Source: Alphaproteobacteria bacterium
GTDB taxonomy: Bacteria; Pseudomonadota; Alphaproteobacteria; Sphingomonadales; Rhodothalassiaceae
DNA: 10,378 nucleotides
Direction: 5' to 3'
NCBI GenBank assembly: GCA_003695555.1
Contig: RFIU01000296.1
Location: 1-10,378 of the forward strand
A program made the translations under genes and the position numbers. Below the pieces are notes generated by a model. It had not been told where the DNA came from. It did no database searches and saw only the letters and a list, made by a program, of their open reading frames with translations. Positions 1 to 8,312 of the stretch are shown piece by piece. Each line of letters opens with the position of its first letter. Within the stretch, counting starts at the first letter, position 1.

Positions 1-2
1 AT

Positions 3-1511
3 ATCCGGCTGACCGCCGCCGAGGTCGAGGACATGACCGCACGCGCCGCCAGATTGTTCGAAGAGGCCGGCATCGGCCCCGGCGATCGCGTCGCCATGCT
101 GCTGCGCAATGATCCGGCATTCATCATTACCGCGATCGCCGCCGGCCGGCTTGGCGCCTATGCGGTGCCGATCAACTGGCACTTCGCCCCGCCCGAGGTC
201 CGCTATATTCTCGACGACTGCGGGGCGAAGCTGCTGGTCGCCCATGCCGACCTCTTCGCCGCAACAAAGCAGGCCCTGCCCGCCGGACTTCGCCGCTTCA
301 TCGTCGCCACGCCGGCCGCATTGCAACACGACTATCGCATCCTGCCAGATGACGCGAAGGTGCCGGCCGGCGAGACCGACTTCCATGCCGCCCTTGCCGG
401 CGCCACGCCGCTGGAAGGGCGCGAGGTGCCGCCGCCCGGCTCGATCATCTATACTTCCGGCACGACTGGACGCCCGAAGGGCGTTCGTCGCTATCCGCCC
501 GCGAACATGGAAGAATATCAGCGCGGCATCATGACCGTCGTCTATGCGTGGGGGTTCGCCGAGGCACCGATCCGTTCCGTCATGACCGGACCGATGTACC
601 ATTCGGCCCCTTTCACCTATGGCACGCTCGTCGTGCGTCTCGGCGGCGAGCTTCATCTGATGGGACGCTTCGACCCCGAAGAATTGCTGCGAATGATCGA
701 GCGGCACCGCATCACCCATCTGCACATGGTGCCGACAATGTTCATCCGGCTGCTGAAGCTGCCCGAGGAGGTGCGCCGCCGCTACGATCTTTCGAGCCTG
801 CGCTTCGTCGTCCATGGTGCGGCTCCCTGTCCGGCGCATGTCAAGGAAGCGATGCTCGACTGGTGGGGCGACGTGATCTACGAATACTACGGCTCGACCG
901 AGCTCGGTATCCTGACCCGCCTCGATCCCGGCGACTGGCGCGCGCGGCCGCTTTCCGTCGGCCGGGCACTGCCGGGGGTGAAGCTTCGGATTCTTGACGA
1001 GGCGGGACGGGAGCTGCCACCCGGCCCCGAACACCTCGGCGAAATCTTTGCACGCAACGAACTCGTCGCCGATTTCACCTATCACGGCGACGACGCCAAG
1101 CGACGCGGCATCGAACGTGAAGGCTTTCTCACCAATGGTGACATGGGCTGGATGGACGAGGACGGTTTCCTGTTCCTGGAAGGACGCAGCCACGACATGG
1201 TGATCTCTGGCGGCGTCAACATCTATCCGGCCGAGATCGAGGCGGCATTGCACGAGCTACCCGGCGTTCTGGATTGCGGCGTCTTCGGTGTTCCCGACCC
1301 GGAATTCGGTGAGCGGCTGGTCGCCGTCATTCAGCCCGAACCGAACACTCGCCTCACACCGGAAGAAATCCGCGCCGGCCTCAAGGGACGGATCGCCGGC
1401 TACAAGATCCCCCGTGAAATCCTGCTTCTTCCGAAGCTGCCGCGCGAGGATACCGGCAAGATTTTCAAGCGCAAGCTGAAAGAAGACCATATCGCCGGAC
1501 GTCTCGGCTGA
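3..1511 (+). CDS. Acyl-CoA synthetase (AMP-binding, adenylate-forming family), 5' end outside window
   Basis: Activates a carboxylic acid with ATP to an acyl-adenylate and then to the CoA thioester; a fatty or related acyl substrate is likely, but the exact acid cannot be read from sequence. The ATP-loop motif YTSGTTGRPKG is at 450-482, the core motif YEYYGSTE at 879-902, the hinge region EGRSHDMVISGGVNIYP at 1179-1229, and the C-terminal TGK with the expected catalytic lysine at 1458-1460. The frame stays open upstream of the ATG at 33 and reads IRLTAAEVED from base 3, which matches the usual N-terminal part of the family (xLTxxELxxxxxRLA). The true start is therefore upstream; I infer that a few dozen residues are missing. 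The visible 503 residues otherwise cover the whole fold. It ends 91 bp from the stop of the convergent AsmA-like gene, so the two are not co-transcribed. Family call is firm; substrate is unknown. Confidence 0.93.
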   Translation: MRLTAAEVEDMTARAARLFEEAGIGPGDRVAMLLRNDPAFIITAIAAGRLGAYAVPINWHFAPPEVRYILDDCGAKLLVAHADLFAATKQALPAGLRRFIVATPAALQHDYRILPDDAKVPAGETDFHAALAGATPLEGREVPPPGSIIYTSGTTGRPKGVRRYPPANMEEYQRGIMTVVYAWGFAEAPIRSVMTGPMYHSAPFTYGTLVVRLGGELHLMGRFDPEELLRMIERHRITHLHMVPTMFIRLLKLPEEVRRRYDLSSLRFVVHGAAPCPAHVKEAMLDWWGDVIYEYYGSTELGILTRLDPGDWRARPLSVGRALPGVKLRILDEAGRELPPGPEHLGEIFARNELVADFTYHGDDAKRRGIEREGFLTNGDMGWMDEDGFLFLEGRSHDMVISGGVNIYPAEIEAALHELPGVLDCGVFGVPDPEFGERLVAVIQPEPNTRLTPEEIRAGLKGRIAGYKIPREILLLPKLPREDTGKIFKRKLKEDHIAGRLG

Positions 1512-1602
1512 ACGGCCGGAGCAGACAAGGGCGACCTGCGGTCAAGTGTGCACCCGGGCGGATCCGTGACGCAGCCTGCTCACAGGCACTTCCTTCCGGA
1601 CA
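1512..1602. other. Convergent intergenic gap between acyl-CoA synthetase and AsmA-like gene
   Basis: This gap of 91 bp separates two stop codons on opposite strands. It contains one small hairpin (1574-1587) and no credible gene, promoter or T-rich Rho-independent terminator on either strand. Confidence 0.6.
1574..1587. terminator. Weak hairpin, possible terminator between convergent genes
   Basis: GCCTG-CTCA-CAGGC forms a 5-bp stem with a 4-nt loop, 62 bp after the acyl-CoA synthetase stop. On the plus strand it is followed by a pyrimidine stretch (ACTTCCTTCC) and not by a run of T; on the minus strand there is no T run either. It could mark a transcript end, but this is weak support and Rho-dependent ending is as likely. 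Confidence 0.18.
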
Positions 1603-4600
1603 TCATCGCGCTTTACCGGGCGGCGCATCGGATAGGTTCTGTTGCCTCCTCCCACCCTTGGTGGCGTTGCCTTCTTCCTTGTCCGGGCTCGTCTGCTTGT
1701 CTTTTTCGCCTCCGGGCCCTTGCGAGCCGTGCGGTGGTGAGACATGCCCCTTTCCGCCCTCAAACGGCTTGCGCAGAATGCCCGGCGTCAGAACCGTCAG
1801 GGGGTTAACCGATATCTTCGGGTCTTCGATCCGGCCGGTGATGCGATAGGAAAGCGCGAACAGCCCGCCTCCCTTGCCGCCGGTGAAGATGCTGCCCAGG
1901 ATCGGTATCTTGCCGAGAAGAGAATTGAGCGCATAGGCCGGGACGATCAATCCGTTCAGATTGACCTCGCCGGTGGCGCGGTTGACCTGCCCTTCGAGGG
2001 TAAGGCCGAGCTGGGCGCCGCGGGCACGTCCATCGCTCAGGTCCAGCACCGGCCCATCAAGACGGAAGGGTAGCCGGATTTCCTTGAAGGTGATGCCGTT
2101 CTCGCCGATATAGGCATCCAGCCCGGATTCCTTCCCTTTCTCCAGCACCTTGACCAGGGCTGAGCGGCGAACCAGCATGACATTCCTAGCCTGGACAAGC
2201 CCGCTCATGGACAGCCGCTCCTCTTCGGCAGGTGCCATTTCGGCCTCGACCGTCAGGCTTCCCTTGCGGGCATTTTCGAACAGGCCGAGACCGAGAAGCG
2301 TCCGCCCGGCATCTTCGGCCGTAAGGGTCAGGCGGCGACAGTCGCAGTCCGCCGACCAGGCGAGATCGAGGGCGATCGGCGCTCCCCTGTCATCGGCCGC
2401 GCGAAGCCTTGCCGAATGCCAAGAGCGGCGGTCCCGGCGCGCCGACATCTCCACCGCCGTGAAATTGACGTCATTGAGACCGATGACGCTGTCCGCCATC
2501 AGATCGAGGGCGAGACCGGTCGCGCCCGGCTCTTCCGAAAAGCGGCCGACTTCCAGTTCGCCGAGCAGGCCGCGGGCATCGAAGCTGCGGGCAAGAACGG
2601 AAGCGCTCAGCGTCGGCACGCCCTGCTCGTCAGGATGCGTATCGGCCTGAATCGAGGCATCGGTGAAACCCAGTCGCAGCGGATCGACATGAAGGCTTCG
2701 AAGGACCACGGCGGCGGGTCTTGCGCCCTTTCCCACCGACGCCGCTTCCTGATCCGCCTGCGAGGCGAGAAGGACTTCCGCCTCGCCGGCGACCTGATCG
2801 GTGCCCGCGATGAAGGAGAGCTCGGAAATTCGCCAGAGAATGCCGACCGATGATAAAATCTTTTCTCCCGACCCGCCATCATCCGACTTCTGTCGGGTCA
2901 GCTGGAAGGAAAGTTGCGCCGGATGGCCCGCTGGCTTCTTCCAGGAAAGTGTGGAAAGATCGAGCGCCGCGCCGCGCAGATCCGCCGAAACCCTGGCGGC
3001 AACAATATCGAAGCCGTGGCCGGCAAGCTCGATGTCAAGCTCGCCGCGACCCGTTGCATAAGGCGCGATGTCCTCTGCGATGAAGGGAATGCGGGCAAGA
3101 TCCGCGCCGCCTTTCAGGCGAAAACGGCTCGATGGCGCATCGGGAACGGGCGAGAATGTTTCATCCCATTCCAGATCCGCCTGCAGGCCGGCCATCTTCA
3201 CCGGCCCACGCACGGTCATGCCCTTGCGTGCGACCTGCACGGCAAGACGAGGGCTGACGAGGGTTTTGTGACCTTCATCTTCGAAGCCGTGAAAGCGAAA
3301 GTCGGCCACCTCCCCATCGACGGAAAATTGGACGCCATCGAGCGTGAGGTCCTTGACGAGCGGGAAGTCGAGACGGGCGGCAGCATTGGCCCTGCCCTCG
3401 ACGCTCAAGGGCGCGAGTCCGAAGCGCCCGGGAAAGCCGAGTGGAGGGGAATCGAGGGTGGCCAGGAGCGAGTCGATCGGCCCGGCGAGCACGAGATCGA
3501 TCCGCGCCATCTGTGGTCGTGGCCGGTCGAGACGGGAGATCAGCACCCTTGTCCCGGCGGCATCGACCCGCTCGATCCGCCCCCCTGAAAGGTCGAGGAC
3601 GAGTTTCGACAGATCGAGCCGACCTTGACCCTGCGCTTCCTCGAGCGGTGGCATGGGAGGCAGATATCGAGCCTTCAGCCCTTCGAAAGAGAAGTCGAGA
3701 ATGACGGTATCGGCCGGCATGCGTTCGCCCTCGAAAGCCTCTCGGCCGAGATGAATGCGCAGTTTGCCGTCGGCAAGGCGACCTTCACCGATATGGCTGG
3801 CAATCCAGCTTCTGGCCGACTGACCGACGGCATCCGGCCAGTAGGCGACGAGCTGGTGGATCGCAAGGCGGTCGAAACCGCCCTCATAGGAAAGCTCCGG
3901 TGGCGCATTGTCGCGGGGAAGGCGCGCATCGCCTGAGAGATGAAGACGGCTCTCGCCGAAGGAGGCCGTGAAACGGTCGAGGCGCAAGCGGCCGGCCGGT
4001 ACGTCGAGTGAAATCGCCATGGCGAGATGTTCGAAACGGCGCGGTCGCAGATAGAAAGGGGCAAGAGAAAGAGAGCCAGAACCGGCCACGAGCCGCAGGT
4101 TGGCCCGTTCCAGCACGCGCCTGCCGGCGGCGTCGGCGTGAATCGTGAGATCGATCGGCATCGCGATACCAGCCAGCGGCGAAAGGGCGGGAATCGCCTC
4201 GACAAGATCGGCAATCCTGAGATCGTGGGCTTTCATCGCGATCTGCCGGTGGCGGCTTTTCCTTTCCAGCGTGACGTCGAGCGAAAGCTCCCCGAGACGC
4301 CCCCGGCTGCCGAACATGTCGCCGCGCAACGAAAGGCTGCGCCCAGCACGATCGGCGGCAAAGATCAGCCGGGCATCGGGAAGATTCCAGCGGGTGGACG
4401 ACCCACTTTCGATGAGCACGACCTGCGCATGGTCGATCTCGAGCGTTTCGAGACGGGAGAAACGTGCGCTCGCTGCCTCGCCTCCGGCCGAAAGAGATTC
4501 GATCCTTTCCAGAAGACCGGCGAGCTCGCCCAACCGACCGGGCTCGGGACTCGTCAGCACGGACCCGGCAATAGAGGAGGCGGCGGCACCGCTTTGAGGC

Positions 4601-5133
4601 GTCTGAGAGGCGGCGCGGGCGATCGCAAGACGCAGGCTCTCGCCCAGTGAGGCGGCCGACCAGCTCCATTTCACCTCGGCTTCGGGAATTCTGAGAGCGC
4701 GCAGATCGACCCGCCCGAGCAGCAGCGGCCACAGGGAAAGACGAGTCTCCAGACGGGGAAAGTCGAGATGGGCGCGGCCGTCACGCCGCGAGATGACGAG
4801 ATCTTCACAGGACAGGTCGAGCAGGCCGGCACCCGGCCGAAGCTGCAGCCGTACCGGGCCACTGCTCACCTGCCATGCGGAATCGCTCGTAATGACGCGC
4901 GCAAGAACCCGATCGCGCAATGGCCCTAGCGAAAGCGGCGCCAGCGATAGACGGACCGCAAGCAGAACGATGCCGACGAGCAAAAACAGAGCGAGCACCG
5001 CCGTCAAGCGTGCAAGCCGCGAGCGCAACGAGATTCGCAGTCGCACCGCATTGCCTTCCCGCAAGGATGATCCGGCAGGATGGTCAGGCGAGTGATCGGG
5101 TGATGACGAGCTGTTTTCGGTCCGCTCGGGCAT
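1603..5133 (-). CDS. AsmA/YhdP-like envelope protein (DUF3971 and AsmA-like C-terminal type)
   Basis: A 1176-residue protein of the AsmA-like superfamily, whose enterobacterial members (YhdP, TamB, YdbH) are known to carry phospholipid between inner and outer membranes; that role is inferred here. A basic segment (RLRISLRSRLARL) precedes one hydrophobic helix at about residues 43-60, and the long remainder should lie in the periplasm as repeated beta-rich units, with recurring 'LxLDGxxx'-like strands. The diagnostic C-terminal block is near residues 1057-1125 and includes IVPAYALNSLLGKIPILGS and then ALSYRITGRIEDPKISVNPL. After it comes a hydrophilic, Gly/Lys/Gln-rich tail of about 51 residues (1126-1176). 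The first 29 residues are Ser/Pro/His-rich; the GTG at 5044-5046 (Val30) has a better ribosome site (GGGAAGG) than the ATG at 5131-5133, so the true start is open. It is divergent from glnE and convergent with the synthetase, so probably transcribed alone. Confidence 0.87.
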   Translation of the reverse strand: MPERTENSSSSPDHSPDHPAGSSLREGNAVRLRISLRSRLARLTAVLALFLLVGIVLLAVRLSLAPLSLGPLRDRVLARVITSDSAWQVSSGPVRLQLRPGAGLLDLSCEDLVISRRDGRAHLDFPRLETRLSLWPLLLGRVDLRALRIPEAEVKWSWSAASLGESLRLAIARAASQTPQSGAAASSIAGSVLTSPEPGRLGELAGLLERIESLSAGGEAASARFSRLETLEIDHAQVVLIESGSSTRWNLPDARLIFAADRAGRSLSLRGDMFGSRGRLGELSLDVTLERKSRHRQIAMKAHDLRIADLVEAIPALSPLAGIAMPIDLTIHADAAGRRVLERANLRLVAGSGSLSLAPFYLRPRRFEHLAMAISLDVPAGRLRLDRFTASFGESRLHLSGDARLPRDNAPPELSYEGGFDRLAIHQLVAYWPDAVGQSARSWIASHIGEGRLADGKLRIHLGREAFEGERMPADTVILDFSFEGLKARYLPPMPPLEEAQGQGRLDLSKLVLDLSGGRIERVDAAGTRVLISRLDRPRPQMARIDLVLAGPIDSLLATLDSPPLGFPGRFGLAPLSVEGRANAAARLDFPLVKDLTLDGVQFSVDGEVADFRFHGFEDEGHKTLVSPRLAVQVARKGMTVRGPVKMAGLQADLEWDETFSPVPDAPSSRFRLKGGADLARIPFIAEDIAPYATGRGELDIELAGHGFDIVAARVSADLRGAALDLSTLSWKKPAGHPAQLSFQLTRQKSDDGGSGEKILSSVGILWRISELSFIAGTDQVAGEAEVLLASQADQEAASVGKGARPAAVVLRSLHVDPLRLGFTDASIQADTHPDEQGVPTLSASVLARSFDARGLLGELEVGRFSEEPGATGLALDLMADSVIGLNDVNFTAVEMSARRDRRSWHSARLRAADDRGAPIALDLAWSADCDCRRLTLTAEDAGRTLLGLGLFENARKGSLTVEAEMAPAEEERLSMSGLVQARNVMLVRRSALVKVLEKGKESGLDAYIGENGITFKEIRLPFRLDGPVLDLSDGRARGAQLGLTLEGQVNRATGEVNLNGLIVPAYALNSLLGKIPILGSIFTGGKGGGLFALSYRITGRIEDPKISVNPLTVLTPGILRKPFEGGKGHVSPPHGSQGPGGEKDKQTSPDKEEGNATKGGRRQQNLSDAPPGKAR

Positions 5134-5260
5134 GGGTGTTCGATCCGTCTCTTGACCCCTCGCCTACTTCCTACCCATCCTGCAGGAAAGTTTCACGCAC
5201 GACCTGTGCCGGCACCGTGTGCCATGATCGAAACAATCGCACAGTCCAGAGAAGGCAAGC
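5134..5260. promoter_or_regulatory. Divergent intergenic region with palindromes (AsmA-like gene / glnE)
   Basis: These 127 bp must hold the starts of transcription for the minus-strand AsmA-like gene and the plus-strand glnE operon. TCCTGCAGGA (5178-5187) and GTGCCGGCAC (5206-5215) are perfect 10-bp palindromes with centres 28 bp apart. The second overlaps a further inverted repeat, GGCAC-CGT-GTGCC (5211-5223). A plus-strand CTTGAC at 5151-5156 matches the rhizobial -35 consensus, but nothing resembling a -10 box lies 16-18 bp beyond it. Regulation is therefore not readable; the palindromes are candidate protein-binding sites only. Confidence 0.35.
5250..5255 (+). promoter_or_regulatory. Ribosome binding site of glnE
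   Basis: AGAAGG lies 5 nt before the ATG at 5261 and fixes the glnE start. No other in-frame start with such a site is visible nearby. Confidence 0.65.
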
Positions 5261-8245
5261 ATGAAATTCGACATCGCACATCTGCCGCTCGCCTTCGACC
5301 CGCAGGCTGCCGATGCCCAATGGCGGATATGGCAGGACAGCATGGCAGGATCGGGGCATGTTGCCGCCGGTCAGGACAGGGCGCAGGCCCTGCTTCATGC
5401 ACTGACCGGCAACAGTCCTTTTCTGGGCCGGCTGATCCGACGGATGCCCGATTTCTTCGCCCGGATCCTCGACGAGGATGCCGACGCCCTGCTCGGCGAA
5501 ATTCTGGAAGCGACGGCCGGCCTCGGCCGAGAGAACATCGACGAAGCGTCGCTGATGCGCGCGCTGCGCGAAGCGAAGGCCCGTCTTGCCATGCTCGTCG
5601 CCGCTGCCGACATTGCCGGCCTCTGGTCGCTCGAACAGGTGACGGCGGCGCTTTCCGACTTTGCCGAAGCGGCGATCGATGCGGCAGGGCGCTGGTTCGT
5701 CCTTCGCGCGGCAGAGCGCGGTGAGCTCGATTCGAAAGCCCTCGGCGGCAAGGGCGGCGACCTTCAGGAAGGCAGTGGACTGATCGTCCTCGGGCTCGGC
5801 AAGCTCGGCGGGAGAGAACTCAACTATTCCAGCGATGTCGATCTCATCATCCTCTATGATGAGGAAAGCATTCCCTATTGTGGCAAGAAGAGCGCCCAGG
5901 ATTTCGCCGTTCGTTTTGCGCGCACTCTTGTGCGCATCCTCGAGACGCCGACCGCCGAGGGCTATGTATTTCGCACCGATCTGCGTCTGCGCCCCGACCC
6001 CGGCGCGACGCCGCTGGCGCTTTCGGTCGCAGCGGCCGAGACCTATTACCAGTCGCTGGCGCTCAATTGGGAGCGCGCGGCAATGATCAAGGCCCGGCCT
6101 GTCGGTGGCGACCGCCAGGCCGGCGAACGTTATCTAGCGCTGCTCTCGCCCTTCGTCTGGCGTCGCAGTCTGGACTATGCCGCGATCGAGGACATTCACG
6201 CGATCCGCGACCAGATCATCCGTCACTACGACCAGGCGGGCCGCACGCTCGAAGGCTATGACGTCAAGCTCGGCGAAGGCGGCATTCGCGAGATCGAATT
6301 CTTCGCCCAGATCCAGCAGCTCATCCATGGGGGGCGTGATCCGCGTTTGCGGGTCCGTTCGACCTTGTCGGCGCTCGACCGGCTGGTGGAAACCGGTCGC
6401 CTGGAAGCCGGGATGCGTGACGAACTGACAGCGGCCTATCGCTATCTGCGCACCTTCGAACACCGTCTTCAGATGGTCGAAGATCATCAAACCCACCGTC
6501 TGCCCGAACGCCGGTCGGATCTCGCCAGAATCGCCGTCTTCATGGGATACGGCAGGCCACGCCTGGATCACGCGAAGGCCGTCACACCTGATGAAGAGGC
6601 CGCCATCGCTGCATTGAAAGAGGACCTTCATCACCATACCGAACGGGTGAAACGGCACTATGACGCTCTGCTGCACCCCTCCCCGCAGAGCGCATGGCTG
6701 GACGAACGGACGGTCGTAGAGCTGGCCGAACGTGTCGGGTTTCCCGATCCTGCGCGGGTCGGCACGATGGCCGAAAACTGGCGACATGGCCGCTATCGCG
6801 CCTTGCGCAGCGACAGGGCGCGCCGGCTGCTCGCCCGGCTGCTGCCGTCACTTCTCGAGGCGCTCGGCGGAGCGGACGACCCGGAACAGGCCCTCGTCCG
6901 TTTCGACAGTTTCCTGCGTGCCCTGCCGGCAGGCGTACAGTTCCTTTCCCTGCTGGAAGCCAATCCGCGACTGCTCGCCCTGCTGGTCCGCATTCTGACA
7001 CTGGCGCCGCCGATCGCCGACATGCTGGCCCGCCACCCCCAGCGCATCGACGCCCTGCTCGAGGCCGACTTCTTCGCCCCCCTTCCCGGGCGAGAAACGA
7101 TGATCGATCAGGCGCGCGAAGCCCTGGAACGCGCCCCGCACTATGAAGCCGTGCTCGACCGCATCCGGATCTTCGCCGCCGAGGCCCGCTTTCGCATCGG
7201 CGTCCATGTTCTGGAGGGACTGTCCACCCCGGCCGAGGCCGGCCGGGCGCTGAGCGCACTGGCCGATGCCGTGATTTCCGCCCTGCTGCCACATGTCCGC
7301 GAGCATCACGGGCTGCGTTACGGAGACTTTCCCGGCGCCGAGCTGCTGGTCCTGGCGCTCGGCAAATACGGTGGCGAGGAGATCACCTTCCGATCGGATC
7401 TCGACATCGTCCTGCTCTATGATCGCGACGAGTCGGCAGCCGAAACCTCTACCGGCCCGCGCCGGGTCAGTGCACCGCATTATTTCAACGCCCTGGGCCA
7501 GGCACTGATCACCGCCCTTACCACCCTGACCGCAGAAGGCCCCCTGTTCGAGGTGGATACCCGACTGCGCCCGTCCGGACGCGCCGGACCCCTCGTCGTC
7601 GCGACGTCAACCTTTCGCGAATACTATCGGCGCGAAGCCTGGACATGGGAGCACATGGCCCTGACCCGCGCCCGGCTGGTCGCCGGTCCGCCCCGCGCGG
7701 CGGAACGCCTGCGGCATGACATCGACGAGATCCTGATCCGCCACCGCGCCCCGGAAGACCTGCTGCCCGCGGTGGCAGGCATGCGCGAACGGATCGCGCG
7801 CAGCTTTCCGGCCGACCGTCCATGGGACGTGAAATACGCCCGCGGTGGCGTCATCGATCTCGAATTCATCGTTCAGTATCTGCTGTTGCGCGAAGGCGAG
7901 CACATCGGCCATGCCATGATCACGCCGCATCTCGATACGGCGATCCACAGGCTTGCCGAGCATCAGGGGCTCACCCCCACGCAGGCGGCCGATCTGCTCG
8001 ATGCCCACCGCTTCTACCAGTCCTTGCTGATGACATTGCGGCTGACGCTTGCCGAGCGACCAGTCTTGGCTGAGGACATCCCGGCCGGTGTCCGGCGTCT
8101 GCTCGTTGCGCAGCATGGCTGCGACGATTTCACGGCCCTGGAGGAAAAGCTGCTTGCCTGTGAACGGACGGTGCACCACATCTTCGATCAGATCATTGCC
8201 GGGCCGGCGGCCAAGACCGCCGGCGAGGTTGCACCGGGTGGCTGA
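5261..8245 (+). CDS. glnE: Bifunctional glutamine synthetase adenylyltransferase / adenylyl-removing enzyme
   Basis: GlnE adds AMP to glutamine synthetase to inactivate it under nitrogen sufficiency and removes it under nitrogen limitation, directed by PII proteins and glutamine; it acts in the cytoplasm. The 994-residue length fits the family (946 in E. coli). The two nucleotidyltransferase cores are both present. The N-terminal one (deadenylylation) reads GLGKLGGRELNYSSDVD from residue 178, with the metal-binding pair D192/D194. The C-terminal one (adenylylation) reads ALGKYGGEEITFRSDLD from residue 699, with D713/D715. Each is followed by the typical RxDLRLRP-type or DTRLRPSG strand and a helical GlnD-UR-like segment (for example GEGGIREIEFFAQIQQL and ARGGVIDLEFIVQYLLL). 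Both activities should thus be intact. It is the first gene of a probable three-gene run with bcp and DUF455; neither glnA, glnB nor glnD is in the window. Confidence 0.97.
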   Translation: MKFDIAHLPLAFDPQAADAQWRIWQDSMAGSGHVAAGQDRAQALLHALTGNSPFLGRLIRRMPDFFARILDEDADALLGEILEATAGLGRENIDEASLMRALREAKARLAMLVAAADIAGLWSLEQVTAALSDFAEAAIDAAGRWFVLRAAERGELDSKALGGKGGDLQEGSGLIVLGLGKLGGRELNYSSDVDLIILYDEESIPYCGKKSAQDFAVRFARTLVRILETPTAEGYVFRTDLRLRPDPGATPLALSVAAAETYYQSLALNWERAAMIKARPVGGDRQAGERYLALLSPFVWRRSLDYAAIEDIHAIRDQIIRHYDQAGRTLEGYDVKLGEGGIREIEFFAQIQQLIHGGRDPRLRVRSTLSALDRLVETGRLEAGMRDELTAAYRYLRTFEHRLQMVEDHQTHRLPERRSDLARIAVFMGYGRPRLDHAKAVTPDEEAAIAALKEDLHHHTERVKRHYDALLHPSPQSAWLDERTVVELAERVGFPDPARVGTMAENWRHGRYRALRSDRARRLLARLLPSLLEALGGADDPEQALVRFDSFLRALPAGVQFLSLLEANPRLLALLVRILTLAPPIADMLARHPQRIDALLEADFFAPLPGRETMIDQAREALERAPHYEAVLDRIRIFAAEARFRIGVHVLEGLSTPAEAGRALSALADAVISALLPHVREHHGLRYGDFPGAELLVLALGKYGGEEITFRSDLDIVLLYDRDESAAETSTGPRRVSAPHYFNALGQALITALTTLTAEGPLFEVDTRLRPSGRAGPLVVATSTFREYYRREAWTWEHMALTRARLVAGPPRAAERLRHDIDEILIRHRAPEDLLPAVAGMRERIARSFPADRPWDVKYARGGVIDLEFIVQYLLLREGEHIGHAMITPHLDTAIHRLAEHQGLTPTQAADLLDAHRFYQSLLMTLRLTLAERPVLAEDIPAGVRRLLVAQHGCDDFTALEEKLLACERTVHHIFDQIIAGPAAKTAGEVAPGG

Positions 8246-8312
8246 CCTTCTCAACGTCGAGGAGGCGCAATCCGCCCCATACCCACCCACCAAGAAGGAG
8301 GAAGCATCATGA
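8238..8312 (+). CDS. Possible 24-codon coupling minigene between glnE and bcp
   Basis: A GTG at 8238 lies inside the end of glnE (it overlaps the glnE TGA at 8243-8245), has GAGG 8225-8228 at 9 nt upstream, and opens a frame of 24 codons. The predicted peptide starts VADLLNVEE and ends KKEEAS, and its TGA (8310-8312) overlaps the bcp ATG (8309-8311). It spans the whole 63-bp gap, and its last codons contain the bcp ribosome site. It resembles no family I know and has no hydrophobic segment. It could serve translational coupling of glnE to bcp, or be chance, since a short open frame in GC-rich DNA is common. Confidence 0.22.
   Translation: MADLLNVEEAQSAPYPPTKKEEAS
8295..8301 (+). promoter_or_regulatory. 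Strong ribosome binding site of bcp
   Basis: AAGGAGG lies 7 nt before the ATG at 8309. It matches the 16S rRNA anti-Shine-Dalgarno sequence over all 7 bases, making it the best ribosome site in the window and suggesting efficient translation of the peroxiredoxin independently of glnE. Confidence 0.8.

Noticed and set aside
4027..4650. 207-codon plus-strand frame (and other plus-strand frames between 1744 and 5264)
   Set aside because: They lie opposite the AsmA-like gene, have no family resemblance, and are explained as shadows of its codon bias.
3884..4732. 282-codon minus-strand frame within the AsmA-like gene
   Set aside because: It is in another frame of the same strand, is very rich in Arg/Ser/Pro, which is typical of off-frame translation in GC-rich DNA, and shows no domain.
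5151..5179. CTTGAC as a glnE promoter -35 box
   Set aside because: The -35 match is exact, but the bases 16-18 nt further (around 5173-5179, ACCCATC) do not resemble a -10 box, so no promoter is called.
5152..5724. 190-codon plus-strand frame overlapping the start of glnE
   Set aside because: It runs out of frame through the glnE N-terminal region, and the glnE frame has the ribosome site and the family motifs.
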